This document shows, piece after piece, positions 51,477-61,813 of a stretch of 64,000 nt of DNA. Position numbers and translations under genes: made by a program. How positions within the stretch are numbered: position 1 is the stretch's first letter; every line of letters begins with the position of its first letter. Source of the stretch: Nicoliella lavandulae. Its GTDB lineage: Bacteria; Bacillota; Bacilli; Lactobacillales; Lactobacillaceae. Below the pieces are notes generated by a model. The model had not been told where the DNA came from. It saw only the letters and a program-made list of their open reading frames with translations, and ran no database searches. Location of the stretch: contig NZ_JAWMWH010000003.1 in assembly GCF_037546185.1 (NCBI RefSeq), forward strand, positions 1 to 64,000, read 5' to 3'.

Positions 51477-52087
51477 TTTAATCCCGCCCTTTCAAAGAAA
51501 GTGGTTAATAACTGTAAGCCAACTTGGCCACTTTTTTCTGGATGGAACTGAAATCCGTATACATTATCTTTTTGAACGATTGCTGGAATTTCCACCCCAT
51601 AATCAACACTAGCAACAATATATTTAGCATCACATCGGGCATAGTATGAATGGGTAAAATAAGTATATTGACGATTCACTGAACTAAAAATAGAATCAGG
51701 CTGTTTCAATTGGTTTTGATTCCACCCTGTTTGTGGAACCATCAACTGGTTATTTTGATCTGGAATTTGAACGATTTGGCCTGGAATCAACCCCAATCCC
51801 TGGCTATTCCCAAATTCAGTGGATGAGTCAAATAATAACTGCATCCCTAAACAAATTCCTAAAAAGGGCGTGCCACTACTAACGGTATCCTTAATCGCAG
51901 CTACTAAGTTACGTGCTCGTAGTGTCTGCATTGCATTGCTAAATGCACCCACTCCTGGAAAAATAACTGCATCCGCCTGCTTAATTTCTGCTGGATCAGC
52001 GGTCAATTGTGCATCAACACCAATCTTTTGACAGGCTTTTAAAACGTTATAGACATTCCCAGCTTTATAATCAATTACTGCAATCAT
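51473..52087 (-). CDS. hisH: Imidazole glycerol phosphate synthase, glutaminase subunit
   Basis: A 204-residue class I glutamine amidotransferase that feeds ammonia to HisF. The nucleophile is in LGICLGMQLLFD, and the His-Glu pair is in QFHPEKSGQVG. Its ATG overlaps the hisB stop by one base (TAATG). The catalytic triad is complete, so the heterodimer with HisF should work. Confidence 0.93.
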   Translation of the reverse strand: MIAVIDYKAGNVYNVLKACQKIGVDAQLTADPAEIKQADAVIFPGVGAFSNAMQTLRARNLVAAIKDTVSSGTPFLGICLGMQLLFDSSTEFGNSQGLGLIPGQIVQIPDQNNQLMVPQTGWNQNQLKQPDSIFSSVNRQYTYFTHSYYARCDAKYIVASVDYGVEIPAIVQKDNVYGFQFHPEKSGQVGLQLLTTFFERAGLK

Positions 52088-52671
52088 TAAATCACTCCCT
52101 TGGTGGAATTAACGCCATTAATCTCAGGATTAATCGTAACGGCTTTACGTAAGGCGCGTCCGGTCGCTTTGAACAATGCTTCAATCTGGTGGTGCGTGTT
52201 TCGACCATATACAACCCGGGCATGCAAATTCATTAATCCATTAAAAGCCAGCGCTTGGAAGAAATCCTCTGTAATTTCCGTTTCATAACTACCTAACCGT
52301 GGATTCGTTAGATTAGCATCAAACACCAAGTAGGCCCGACCACTTAAATCAATTACTACTTGCGCTAATGTCTCATCCATTGGGACCCATGCATCCCCAT
52401 AACGTTCAATCTGTAGCTTATCGCCTAGTGCTTGTTTTAAACATTCACCAATTACGATGCCAGTATCTTCAACGCTGTGATGAGCATCCACATCTAAATC
52501 ACCATCCACCTTAACCGTGAGTCCGAATCGTCCATGTTTAGCGAACAATTCCAACATGTGATTAAGAAAACCAACTCCTGTATCAATATCGATCCCCGTT
52601 TGCTGATCTAGGTTTAAACTAACTGTGATCTTCGTTTCATTAGTATTACGTTCAATAGTGGCTGCGCGCAT
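52087..52671 (-). CDS. hisB: Imidazoleglycerol-phosphate dehydratase
   Basis: A 194-residue monofunctional IGPD for step 6. The two manganese motifs are DVDAHHSVEDTGI and NTHHQIEALFK, with further FLNHMLELFAKHG. It lacks the phosphatase domain of enteric HisB, which is why a separate HisK phosphatase is encoded upstream. It sits 2 nt after hisD. Confidence 0.93.
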   Translation of the reverse strand: MRAATIERNTNETKITVSLNLDQQTGIDIDTGVGFLNHMLELFAKHGRFGLTVKVDGDLDVDAHHSVEDTGIVIGECLKQALGDKLQIERYGDAWVPMDETLAQVVIDLSGRAYLVFDANLTNPRLGSYETEITEDFFQALAFNGLMNLHARVVYGRNTHHQIEALFKATGRALRKAVTINPEINGVNSTKGVI

Positions 52672-52673
52672 CC

Positions 52674-53957
52674 CTATTCCCCCCCTTTAAACCGTGCTTC
52701 AACTGCTCGAGCGTGGGCTTCCAATCCTTCAGTCCTAGCTAGTTTAGTAATCGCTGGGACGTCGGCAGCCAAGTTTGCCCGGTCAAATTGAATAAATTGA
52801 GTCCGTTTAACAAAATCATAAACGCCTAGTGGTGATGCAAATCGTGCGGTCCCACCAGTTGGCAATACATGGTTCGGTCCCGCCACATAATCGCCCAATG
52901 GTTCACTTGCATAGCGTCCCAAAAATACGGATCCAGCATTTTTTATTAATCCTAAATATTGAATTGGGGATGCCAATTGAACTTCTAAGTGTTCTGGCGC
53001 TACTTCATTCATTAAAGCAAACATATCATTAACGTTATCCATTACTGCGATAAAGCCACGTTCATTTACGGCAGCAATCGCAATTTCTGTTCTAGGGAGA
53101 GTGGTTAATTGTTGCGTAACTGATTTTGCAACTGCTTCAGCCAACCGTTCGCTATCGGTAATTAACATTGGCCGTGCTCGTTTATCATGTTCAGCCTGGG
53201 AAAGCAAATCTGCGGCTACTTCATCCGCGTCAGCACTATCGTCCGCCAAGATACCAATTTCAGATGGTCCTGCAACCATATCAATGGCTACCTTACCAAA
53301 AACCTGTTTCTTGGCAGTGGCAACAAAAATATTACCTGGGCCCATGATCTTATCTACGGGGGCAATGCTGGCGGTCCCATATGCTAGCGCTGCGATTGCT
53401 TGAGCTCCCCCAATTTGATAGACCTCATCTACGCCAGCTAGTTTAGCTGCCGCTAAGACTGCGGGGTTAATCCCATCCGCTTGCGGTGGCGTGACCATTA
53501 CGATCCGTTCAACCCCAGCCAACTTAGCTGGTAATGCACACATTAAAATGGTAGATGGATATGCTGCTGTTCCCCCAGGAACATATAATCCCACGCTGGC
53601 TAATGGCGTTATTTTTTCGCCCCTTAAGATGCCTGGTTTACTTACATCGACAAAGCTGTTCTCAATTTCACGTTTGTGAAAACTAATAATGTTTTGTTTT
53701 GCCAGTTTTAATGCAGCTCTTAAGTCATCATCAATTGATTCCCAGGCTTGATCTAATTGGAATTCAGGGATGGAAAAATCCGCTAAATTAACATTGTCAA
53801 ATTGCCGTTCATAATTACGCACCGCTTCATCACCATTTTTGGCAACATTAGCAATGATTTCACTAACTGCTTGTTCAATCTTTAAATCAATGGTTTGACT
53901 AGTGTAATCTGCAACTACTTTTTTCATTTCTGCTAATGATTTCTTATATATTTTCAT
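52674..53957 (-). CDS. hisD: Histidinol dehydrogenase
   Basis: A 427-residue zinc enzyme for the last two oxidations, L-histidinol to histidine. Motifs include MVAGPSEIGILADDSADADE, LLSQAEHDKRARP, and GPNHVLPTGGTAR with the catalytic histidine region. The ATG at 53957 has GGAGG upstream and overlaps hisG by 14 nt; the longer reading to 53993 lies inside hisG. The length is normal. Confidence 0.93.
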   Translation of the reverse strand: MKIYKKSLAEMKKVVADYTSQTIDLKIEQAVSEIIANVAKNGDEAVRNYERQFDNVNLADFSIPEFQLDQAWESIDDDLRAALKLAKQNIISFHKREIENSFVDVSKPGILRGEKITPLASVGLYVPGGTAAYPSTILMCALPAKLAGVERIVMVTPPQADGINPAVLAAAKLAGVDEVYQIGGAQAIAALAYGTASIAPVDKIMGPGNIFVATAKKQVFGKVAIDMVAGPSEIGILADDSADADEVAADLLSQAEHDKRARPMLITDSERLAEAVAKSVTQQLTTLPRTEIAIAAVNERGFIAVMDNVNDMFALMNEVAPEHLEVQLASPIQYLGLIKNAGSVFLGRYASEPLGDYVAGPNHVLPTGGTARFASPLGVYDFVKRTQFIQFDRANLAADVPAITKLARTEGLEAHARAVEARFKGGE

Positions 53958-54588
53958 ATTCTGATTCCTCCACAACTGTTTGCAATTGATCAACTAATTT
54001 AAATATTTCATTTCGTTTTTGTTTTAAAGCCACTGGATTGGCAACTAAGCGACTGGTAATAACATCTAACCAGTCGTGGACCACTAGGTGATTAACTCTT
54101 AACGTCGTCCCCGTCTCAGTTAAATCGACAATGGCATCCGCTAAGCCAGTCAGTGGTGCTAGTTCAACGGAGCCAGCAATTTTAATAATTTCAACATCTT
54201 CACCGATACTGGAAAAGTAACGACGGGCTACTTCTGGATACTTTGTTCCAATTACCTTCCGATGTGGGGTTTGCCAGTTAAAGTCCTGCTTAGCTGCTAC
54301 GATAAACTGACATCTACCGGTCCCAAGGTCTAATAACTCATCTACTTGATTATCAGCATTTTGTTCTGCTAACACGTCGCTTCCAACTACTCCCAAGTCA
54401 ACCGTTCCCTTACGAAGGTAGGTGCAAACATCGTCGCCTTTCACTAAGATGAAATGATATTGATCTGCTAGGGTAATAATTAATTTACGCTGCTTATTAA
54501 TTAATGGATCACAGTCAATTCCGCACCGCTGTAACAATGGAATTAACTTTTGTTCGACCCGTCCCTTTGTTAACGCAATTTTTAACAT
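53944..54588 (-). CDS. hisG: ATP phosphoribosyltransferase, short catalytic subunit
   Basis: A 214-residue short-form HisG for step 1, joining ATP and PRPP. LKIALTKGRVEQKLIPLLQR and GTVDLGVVGSDVLAE are typical, and ADAIVDLTETGTTLR binds PRPP phosphate. It lacks the C-terminal regulatory domain of long HisG, so it depends on HisZ. As hisZ upstream is frameshifted, activity and feedback control would be lost if that is real. It overlaps hisZ by 7 nt. Confidence 0.93.
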   Translation of the reverse strand: MLKIALTKGRVEQKLIPLLQRCGIDCDPLINKQRKLIITLADQYHFILVKGDDVCTYLRKGTVDLGVVGSDVLAEQNADNQVDELLDLGTGRCQFIVAAKQDFNWQTPHRKVIGTKYPEVARRYFSSIGEDVEIIKIAGSVELAPLTGLADAIVDLTETGTTLRVNHLVVHDWLDVITSRLVANPVALKQKRNEIFKLVDQLQTVVEESEYENI

Positions 54589-55731
54589 TCTGTAAGCCCC
54601 TTTTCTGGTTGATAAATCATTAGTCTTCCACCCGCGTTCAATGCTTGTTGCTTTGCTTGATCCAATGTATCAGCTAACGATAATGAGTAGTTAGCATGTG
54701 CTTCAATTAATGGTACTACCTGTCTCAAATCTGGTAATTTTGCGTACACAAAAACCGGTCGCTGAATTGAATCTTCAACATCTGCAATTGACGCTAACGC
54801 ATCGATGTTGATTCCCAATCCAACGGCCGGTTCAATTTCTGATTCAAAGTTAGCTAATAGCTGATCATATCGACCACCGCTAACGATGTAAGTATTTGAA
54901 TTCGTCGTATAGCCTTTAAAAATAATTCCCGTATAGTATTGTTGCGGAGCCGCGCTACTTAAATCAATAATTACTGACTGTCCCGGTAAGCTAATAGCAA
55001 ATTCAGCTAGCGTAATTAACTCGTTCAAACTTGATTGAGCTGCTTTAGGAACTGCCACCGATTCAAGCATTCGTTTAATCTCTTCAACGGTGCCAAACAT
55101 GCGGGGCCATTTTTTCAGAAACGGCCCCGCATGGCCCCAACTTTGCTAGCAAAGCATCATATGCTGGAAAGTTTTTGTGGTACAGGGCCTGCGCCAATTG
55201 AGTATGCAATTGATGGTCTAGTTGCAAAGCTGATAGCACTTGGTCTACCAGCTTTGCATGGGCTAGTTCAATTGTTAGATGATGTCGATTTAAAAATTGC
55301 TTACTCAATTGATGCATAAAAATCACCGCTTCCATTTCTGCTTTCAGAGATTGATACCCAATTAGTTCGATTCCCACTTGGGTTTGTTCGTTCTTACCAC
55401 CTGATAGTTCAGGTGAAATTTCAAATTTTTCACCGATATAATATAGTCGCTGTGGCATTGATACATTAGTACTTGATAAAAACCGAGCGATTGGTAATGT
55501 TAAATCCGGTCTTAATACTAAGTCATCCCCAGCAGGATCAAATACTCGGTATTGTTGATTAACAGTTGCAAAATCATCAAACAACCGGCGTTGCTCAATA
55601 ATTGGCATGTTGATTCGGCTATAGCTACGGTTTCGCAGTAGCTTTAAAATCCAAGCACTAATGATATCTTTATTTTCTGCGAATTGACCAAATTCATCCC
55701 GCAGACCAGTTGGTAATTTTATTTTATTCAT
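54582..55731 (-). pseudogene. hisZ: ATP phosphoribosyltransferase regulatory subunit, frameshifted
   Basis: HisZ is a HisRS-like regulatory subunit needed by short HisG. The first part (55731 to about 55115) includes RVFDPAGDDLVLRPDLTLPI and YYIGEKFE. The second part (to 54582) includes FGTVEEIKRMLES and YTGIIFKGY with SGGRYDQLL. The two are in different frames. Removing one A from the A6 run (T6 at 55110-55115 on the plus strand) joins them as VSEKWPRMFGTVEE. The start at 55731 has GGGAGTG upstream. A homopolymer error is as likely as a real mutation. Confidence 0.85.
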
Positions 55732-55764
55732 GTGAATCACTCCCTTCTAATTCAATTAATTCTC

Positions 55765-56053
55765 ATAAAAAAAGCGCCCTCTCTGTCAGTTAAGACAAAG
55801 AGGACGCTTTTGCGTGGTGCCACCCCAGTTCAGATGCTTTTCACAAAGCATCCCTCACGTTGAAACCTTAGTTTCAACCCGTTTAACGAGTGGTCCCGGA
55901 CTAGCTTACTTAGTTTCAGCTAGTCAGTTTACCGGTGTGGTTCACAATGAGTAGCTAATCCCTTCACAGCTTAAGCGGGACTCTCTCGATAGCTAATTCA
56001 TTGTTACTCTCCGACGCATTACTATTAGAATTAAATGAGAAATAATTGATGTT
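55765..56053 (-). promoter_or_regulatory. T-box riboswitch leader of the histidine operon
   Basis: On the minus strand stem I lies near 56010-55930. The loop TGAACCACA opposite AGAGTAA contains the His codon CAC (55939-55937); a Pro CCA one base earlier is the other register. The T-box GGGGTGGCACCACG is at 55826-55813. The terminator stem at 55812-55772 (AAAAGCGTCCTCT and AGAGGGCGCTTTTTTT) stops transcription when tRNA is charged. Uncharged tRNA-His would allow read-through into hisZ. Confidence 0.85.
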
Positions 56054-56059
56054 GTGGTT

Positions 56060-56088
56060 ATAATATTCTAATGTTTTTTAATTGTCAA
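56060..56088 (-). promoter_or_regulatory. Promoter of the histidine operon
   Basis: On the minus strand TTGACA (56088-56083), a 17-bp spacer and TATTAT (56065-56060). The -35 overlaps the last codons of hisK, so the operon has its own promoter inside the end of that gene. Confidence 0.75.
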
Positions 56089-56923
56089 CCCTTTTAAATA
56101 ATTCATTTAGGTGATATCCACGACCAACCTCATCAATCGCATGGGCATCAGACCCGAAAACCATTGGTATATCAATCTGTTTAGCCATTGTAAAAATTTG
56201 TGTGCCTGGATAAAAATCATTACAAAATTTTTTATATAACCCTGCTGAATTAACATCCAAACTTAGATGCCGTTTAGCCATTACCCGTAATATTTTTTGA
56301 ATTAATGCTAAGTTAGTCTGATCAAATAATTCTGGGAACTTAAAATAATCTTGATACTTTTTAATCAAACTAATGTGACCCATTTTATCTGGTTGCCACC
56401 GTCCTAAGTCAGTCTGCGCACTTTCTAATACTGTTTTGAAGTAACGTGAATATAGTCTTTGAGGAGCATGTAGCTCTTGGCCAAAACCAGTTTTTAGTTC
56501 ATCAGGATCATAATCAATGCCCCAATAAGTCCCATCATCATCTTGAAGATAGTGGACCGACAAAATATTATGCTGAGTGTAGGGCCCATACTCTGCTAAA
56601 AAGTTAGTAATCGAGTCAGTAAAATCATGTAAATAGTCAATTTCAAACCCAATTTTAATTTGAATGTCGTGTTGATACTCCGCTTGTAAATCAGTCGCTA
56701 ATTTTAAATAATCATCTACTTGCGAATCAGCCAACCCTTCCGATTCATAGTCGTCTAACGGACCACCAAATACCGATGCAAAACCAGCCGGCATTGGGGC
56801 ATGCTCAGTCATCCAATATTCATCAAACCCTAATTGAATTGCCCGCTCTACCATTTTACGGGTCGATTCATGACTTCCATGTGGACATAGTTCTGTATGG
56901 GTATGGCCATCAATTTTAACCAT
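56078..56923 (-). CDS. hisK: Histidinol-phosphatase, PHP family
   Basis: A 281-residue PHP-type phosphatase releasing histidinol from its phosphate. Metal ligands are in KIDGHTHTELCPHG, the later YWMTEHAPMP, DVNSAGLYK and VFGSDAHAIDEVG. Firmicutes use this instead of a HisB phosphatase domain, matching the short HisB here. It is upstream of the T-box promoter on the same strand, so it may be read separately. GGAGGGG lies upstream of the ATG. Confidence 0.9.
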   Translation of the reverse strand: MVKIDGHTHTELCPHGSHESTRKMVERAIQLGFDEYWMTEHAPMPAGFASVFGGPLDDYESEGLADSQVDDYLKLATDLQAEYQHDIQIKIGFEIDYLHDFTDSITNFLAEYGPYTQHNILSVHYLQDDDGTYWGIDYDPDELKTGFGQELHAPQRLYSRYFKTVLESAQTDLGRWQPDKMGHISLIKKYQDYFKFPELFDQTNLALIQKILRVMAKRHLSLDVNSAGLYKKFCNDFYPGTQIFTMAKQIDIPMVFGSDAHAIDEVGRGYHLNELFKRVDN

Positions 56924-56971
56924 ATACGATCCCCTCCTCCCAATTTATGGCTTAATTATAGCGCAAAATAA

Positions 56972-56999
56972 AAAAGAACACCAACTTGGATGTTCTTTT
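56972..56999 (-). terminator. Intrinsic terminator of the flavin operon
   Basis: AAAAGAACA (56972-56980) pairs with TGTTCTTTT (56991-56999), followed on the minus strand by T. It ends the operon whose last stop is at 57007. Confidence 0.7.
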
Positions 57000-57006
57000 G
57001 CATTCA

Positions 57007-58279
57007 TTACCATGAAAATTTTTCGTAATAAATTTGAGACCGTTCAATTCCCATTTGTTTCAGGGCTTTAATCCAATGTGAACCCATTTTATCGGGACCA
57101 CCAATTAAAACGACCGTCTTATCCTTATCAACTGGCAGGTGTTCGGCAATTTCATTATCACTAAACCGACCAATTTGCCGATATGACTTAAAGTTATTAC
57201 GTGTTTGCCATTGATGAAATTTATCAGGATACAATAAATTATTTTCATTACTAGCATTATAAAAGACCGTTGTGTCCACATTCGGATTCCCATCAACAAT
57301 TGACAATAATGGTACGATCCCTAGTCCCCCTGCAATAATCAACAGATGGGTTTGGATGATTTTCATTAATGACTGATTGATACATCCCAAATCCACCGTT
57401 AATCACTACCTTAGCATCGTTTGGAATCCGAGCCAATGATTGGGTAAAGTCACCATCCCCACGAATTGCTAACACCAATTCATTTTTGTCGCTTGGCGCA
57501 TTCACGATTGAAAATGGGTGGGGTTCCTTCATAAATCGAACTTCTGGGAATGAAATAAATACGAAGTCACCAGGATAAATGGCTAAATGCTTTTTCAATC
57601 GGAGCGTCAATTGACGCACGTTAGGCTTTACCTCTTGGTTATCGATCAAAGTTGCTGAGATAATCTGTTTATGGATAAACGTAAAGGCATAAGAACCAAA
57701 TACAAATAACGATGCCCCTACAAATAAGATGGTAAACGGTACAATTTGGCGAATGTATGGAATCAATAGGACATGGATAAACACTAATCCAGTTGCGACT
57801 ACGTTTAACCGGTGCAAGATAACTGACACTTCATGTTTGAAGACATGTTCCAATGAACGTTTGATCCACATTAGAAATGGTACGCGACTCGTAAGCCAGC
57901 CCGCCATAAAAATCATTGAATATAAAGCTAAGCCAATAAATAAGTAGATCGCCCAATCTCCAGTTAGCTTAATTAAACCACTGGAGTGGAGATTTGACTT
58001 GTGTAAGTATGCTAACACGATTACTGCTAAGCTTACAATTCCGTGAATCATATATGCATTAGGCAATCCAATTAAGCGATCCGACCATTTGGGCCGCGTT
58101 GAAATATACATTGCCAGTAACATCCATGAATATGCGATCGTTCCAAATAGAATCATCGTTTTCGTCCCGTTATAAATTGGAGGCAGCCCCGCACTTAACG
58201 TTTGGACAAATGGAAATGGAATCAAAAAGATTGCCACTAACCAGGATAACCCTAGTAAATATCGATTATTAGTCAACAT
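57007..58279 (-). pseudogene. Ferric reductase-like membrane flavoprotein, frameshifted
   Basis: The 5' part (58279 to about 57350) has about six helices with a Ferric_reduct-type haem region. An FAD domain (PHPFSIVNAPSD) and the start of the NAD domain (INGGFGMYQ) follow. The 3' part (to 57007) continues in another frame as HLLIIAGGLGIVPLLSIVDG and ends with VLIGGPDKMGSHW. Removing one A from CCAAACCCAT near 57350 joins them (NHPTHLLIIAGG). The gene overlaps apbE by 11 nt. It would pass electrons from NAD(P)H across the membrane. The shift is either a real lesion or an error. Confidence 0.75.
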
Positions 58280-59042
58280 CAGTAATCACTCCTTGATTAA
58301 AATAACTTAGTTGGTGGTGTTGATTAACAAAGCAACCACTTAATTGATGGTCAGCAACTAGTTGGCGAAGCGATTGCTCACCAGCGGCTAATAGCGCCGT
58401 TGCCCAAACATCTGCAGTGGCTAACTTAGGGGCAAATACGGTCACCTGTAATAGATCTGGTTGCCCACTTGAACGAACATGAGCACCGCGTTTACTATAC
58501 CCAGATGTCGCTAATCCACCGTTAGTTAGTTGATATCCAGCAATTAACGTTTGTAGGTCACTTGGATCTTCAATGCCGATTTGCCATTTAAAGTCATGTT
58601 GACTCGCGAATTGCATGTCACCACCACCGTTTAGACAAACGCCAACGATTTCCGTGCGTTGTAACTCTGGACGCAAGTAACGGTCAAAAAGCAGTTCAAT
58701 TGCCCATCCCTTTACATACCCAAGGGGGTCATACCGTTGTTGACTATCGAACGGATCAAAGCAACCATTAGTCAGTTGTTTAGCATTTAAACAAGCATCA
58801 TATACCTGCTTAAACTCAGCATCCGTGACCAATAGCTCTTCATTGCCATCCCGAAATTGACTAACTAATGAATCAGGACGATAGGTAGAATAACGTCGGT
58901 CAATTTGATCCAATGCGGATTTAATTGACCCAGCCAATTGATGCAGGCGACTCTTAATCAACTCTACATCTTGACCTGCGATACTGATCGTAAATGGAAT
59001 CGTCATTGATTCCACGACCGTTGATTTAACCGTCACTGTCAT
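58269..59042 (-). CDS. apbE: FAD:protein FMN transferase (ApbE family)
   Basis: A 257-residue flavin transferase that attaches FMN to a Thr/Ser in SGAT-type motifs of partner proteins. Family segments are RRYSTYRPDSLVSQF, YDPLGYVKGWA, LNGGGDM, NGGLATSGYSKRG and ADVWATALLAAG. It has no clear signal peptide. GGAG lies 8 nt before the ATG. It follows the FMN-binding protein gene by 2 nt and overlaps the reductase gene, so the three form one electron-transfer operon; its target is probably that neighbour. Confidence 0.88.
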   Translation of the reverse strand: MTVTVKSTVVESMTIPFTISIAGQDVELIKSRLHQLAGSIKSALDQIDRRYSTYRPDSLVSQFRDGNEELLVTDAEFKQVYDACLNAKQLTNGCFDPFDSQQRYDPLGYVKGWAIELLFDRYLRPELQRTEIVGVCLNGGGDMQFASQHDFKWQIGIEDPSDLQTLIAGYQLTNGGLATSGYSKRGAHVRSSGQPDLLQVTVFAPKLATADVWATALLAAGEQSLRQLVADHQLSGCFVNQHHQLSYFNQGVITDVD

Positions 59043-59044
59043 TA

Positions 59045-59497
59045 CTATTTCTCCGCTTGAGTAATTGCATCTTGCAATGAACCAGTGAAGCCCTTGTATG
59101 TTTCAGTGGCTCCAGATACCTGATTGATCTTAGCACTTTGTTTTTGCAAGGCTTCCTTGGTGTAAAATGGGATTGCCTGGGCATTGATTTGATCAGAATT
59201 ACCGCCTTCAGGGTGCTTTAGAACGGTTACTTTTGCGATCTTGTTATTTTTAACATCAATCTTTACTTGAACATCCCCATGTTGCGTACTAGTTGAGGCA
59301 CCAGTATAGCTACCATTTTTCAATTGCTTGGCATTACTACTGGTATCACGATTACTCTGATCAGTAGTTTGACTGGTGGACTGATCACTAGTGGTCGTTT
59401 GGGTTTCCTTTTTATCAAAGAAAACCGTGTATCCTTCAATAATGACGGCAAAGAAAACAGCTAATGAAATCAATAGAACGCTTAACTTTTTTAGCAT
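59045..59497 (-). CDS. Membrane-anchored FMN-binding protein (covalent flavin acceptor)
   Basis: A 150-residue exported protein. One N-terminal helix (residues 4-22) anchors it, followed by a Thr/Ser/Gln-rich linker and an FMN_bind domain. NGSYTGASTSTQHGDVQVKI leads in, and VSGATETYKGF holds the threonine that ApbE would flavinylate. Such proteins carry electrons outside the cell. The ATG at 59497 has AGAAG 9 nt upstream. It is the first gene of the operon with apbE and the ferric-reductase-like gene. Confidence 0.85.
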   Translation of the reverse strand: MLKKLSVLLISLAVFFAVIIEGYTVFFDKKETQTTTSDQSTSQTTDQSNRDTSSNAKQLKNGSYTGASTSTQHGDVQVKIDVKNNKIAKVTVLKHPEGGNSDQINAQAIPFYTKEALQKQSAKINQVSGATETYKGFTGSLQDAITQAEK

Positions 59498-59607
59498 AGT
59501 TATCAACTTCTGTTAAATTTAGACTTTTAGTATTAACATTATAATATTTAAATCTTAAATTTAATGCAAGAAAAGTATAAATTTATTTTAATAACTTCAC
59601 GAACTTT

Positions 59608-59868
59608 TTATTTGCTGTGATGTAATATGTAATGCCCATTGGTTAGTTCGAAGCGAGTCATTCCACCCGTTCCAACAATTTTTGTGATTGATAAACGTTG
59701 GCCTACTTTATAGTGCGCTGCTACGCGAGCCTGTTTAAAAGTTTTACCATTATATGCCTTGATATTTGAAATTACCCGGACTTGCAGTTGCGCCTTAGCA
59801 TTGACAGCCAATTCAGACCCCAATCCTAATGTTGCCACTGTTAATCCAATCATTAATAATTTTTTCAT
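59608..59868 (-). CDS. Small secreted protein with DUF5776-like end
   Basis: An 86-residue exported protein. The signal peptide (MKKLLMIGLTVATLGLGSEL, cleavage near NAKA at residue 26) precedes a 60-residue domain (GQRLSITKIVGTGGMTRFEL, then GHYILHHSK). It resembles the last module of the giant surface protein (VKVNRVVKYKGITRFYIGKD). It is probably a free wall-binding module. The start has AAGGCG upstream. Function unknown. Confidence 0.6.
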   Translation of the reverse strand: MKKLLMIGLTVATLGLGSELAVNAKAQLQVRVISNIKAYNGKTFKQARVAAHYKVGQRLSITKIVGTGGMTRFELTNGHYILHHSK

Positions 59869-59954
59869 TAATTAACGCCTTCTAAATTTAGATTGTTATT
59901 ATAAATGCTATTTTAACACATTTCATAAATCAGTTAACAATTAGTATGGATATT

Positions 59955-59993
59955 AAAAAAACTTGGTGCCGATTATTTCGACATCAAGTTTTT
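59955..59993. terminator. Intrinsic terminator
   Basis: AAAAAACTTGGTGCCGA pairs with TCGACATCAAGTTTTT with a mismatch. It lies just after the decarboxylase pseudogene on the minus strand. Confidence 0.65.
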
Positions 59994-60000
59994 AAATTTA

Positions 60001-61713
60001 TTATTTATTGTTGTTCGCATCAATAATCTTACCAGTTTTAACTAATTGTGCTGGGCCATCTTCAGGATCCAAGTGAATTTGAATCAATACTAACTTATCA
60101 CTAGCAGCACGAGCTTCGGATAATGCATCCATTAATTCTTGTTCAGTTGTTATGTCCTTGGCAGTATATTAATCTGCTTTAGCAACAAAGGTAGCAGGCA
60201 TTTACGTATAGTTTAGTTGAGGTACATCGTTGTAGTATTCATGCATTCCATGAATTAAACGTTCAACCGTGTAACCAGTATTATCCAATACCAAGATAAT
60301 TGGGTGGAGTCCTTCTCTAAATGCCATCCCAAATTCTTGAAGGGTTAATTGAAGTTAACCTTCACTAGTTGATAGAATCGTCCGGTGGTCTTCATCCGCA
60401 ATTTGACTACCTAATGCAGCTGGGAAAGCATAACCAATTGAGCCCCATAGTGGTTGCCCAATAAATTGAGTGCCCCTAAGCATGGTAAATGGAACTAATC
60501 CACTAAATGAAGTCCCTTGTTCAGTAACAAGCGTATCACCAGTTTGAATAAAACTACTGATCGCTTGATCGTAAAAGTCTTGGGTTAGTTTCTTGTCACT
60601 AGCGGTTTGAAGTGCCACGACTTCATTTCTACCATTTAATCTAGCTGTGCGAGCATTAATTTGTAAAATTGGTAGTTTCTTAACAGTAGCTGCAGAGTTA
60701 TAGTTAGTTAAGTAGTCTTTAGATTGACCGAATACCGTTGCCCCTTCGTTACTAATGATAATGGTATTAGTACTATCGAAACTTTGGGTAAACATTCCAG
60801 TAACCATGTCACCAAGTTTTACTCCGATTGTGATAAATAAATCTGAATCATCGACAACTTGGTTAATATCTTCATCTTAAATTTTTCCATCATACGTTCC
60901 GATAAATTCTGGTAATGATTCGTCAACGGCATCCTTACCTAATCCAATATCAGTAAAGTTAATGTGGTTCTTTTTAACGAAATCAGCAACAAATTGTGAT
61001 AAACGGGCATTGATCACTTCATGACCAACGACTACTAATGGCTTTTTAGCCTTGTTCAATTCAGTTTGTAAGTCATTTAATAGTGATTGAGATGGTTGAG
61101 CATCGTTCTTCGCAATCACTGCTGGAATTTCAGCCTGTAAACTTTGGTTCAATGACATTTTACCAATGTTAATTAGCATGGTTAAATAAACTGGCTTCCG
61201 ATATTTAACCATGTAAGCAATGGCATCGTTGATATCATCAACTGGGTGTTCAGCGGTTAAATTAACGCTCTTAATCCCTAATTTTTCATGGGCTTTAATG
61301 AAACGGGTGTAATTACCATCCCCAAAGGTGTGGTGAACAACTGCATGGTCATTTTGATAAGCCATGTTGGGTGTCTCAACAATTTCTAATACGGGAACGT
61401 TTTCCGCAGCACCAGCAGCATTGGTAAACTGACTCCCTGCTTGACTTGCTTGGTTGGCGTTGCTCAAGGCAGCATTGGCATTCGCAACGTAACTAGCCGC
61501 CTTCGCATTTAGTGAGTCTGCTTTAGTAAATTGGTAATCACGACTAGCTTGGGCCGCTTGACTCGCATAGATGCTTGCCAATTGGGCCGTAGAACTAACC
61601 GCATCCCCGTTCGCACTGACCGTCATCGCTGCAGCACTAGCTTGTTGATAGTTATGACTTGCAGCTTGACTTTGAGCAATGGCATCATTTTGCACAGCTG
61701 ATAATTGACTCAA
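60001..61713 (-). pseudogene. 2-oxoacid decarboxylase remnant fused to Ser/Ala-rich repeats
   Basis: From about 61410 leftwards the frame matches ThDP-dependent decarboxylases of the KdcA/IpdC/PDC type: AENVPVLEIVETPNMAYQND, VVHHTFGDGNYTRF, RKPVYLTMLINI, LFITIGVKLGDM, LWGSIGYAFPAALG and LVLIQIHLDPEDGPAQL. In-frame TAA stops lie at 60877-60879, 60355-60357, 60202-60204 and 60169-60171. The first roughly 115 residues, including the start, are missing. Coding DNA for a Ser/Ala/Gln-rich helix (61713-61410), like the adjacent surface protein, replaces them in the same frame. It is non-functional as a decarboxylase. Confidence 0.85.
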
Positions 61714-61763
61714 TATTCATATGTTGATTGTATTATAGCATTGAACATCACAGAAAACAATAA

Positions 61764-61800
61764 AAAAAGTGAGTCCGATTAAAAATCGAACTCACTTTTT
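61764..61800. terminator. Intrinsic terminator of the giant surface protein gene
   Basis: AAAAAGTGAGTCCGATT (61764-61780) pairs with AATCGAACTCACTTTTT (61784-61800) with one mismatch, with T and A tracts outside. It starts 13 nt after the stop. Confidence 0.8.
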
Positions 61801-61813
61801 TTAATTAAGGCGA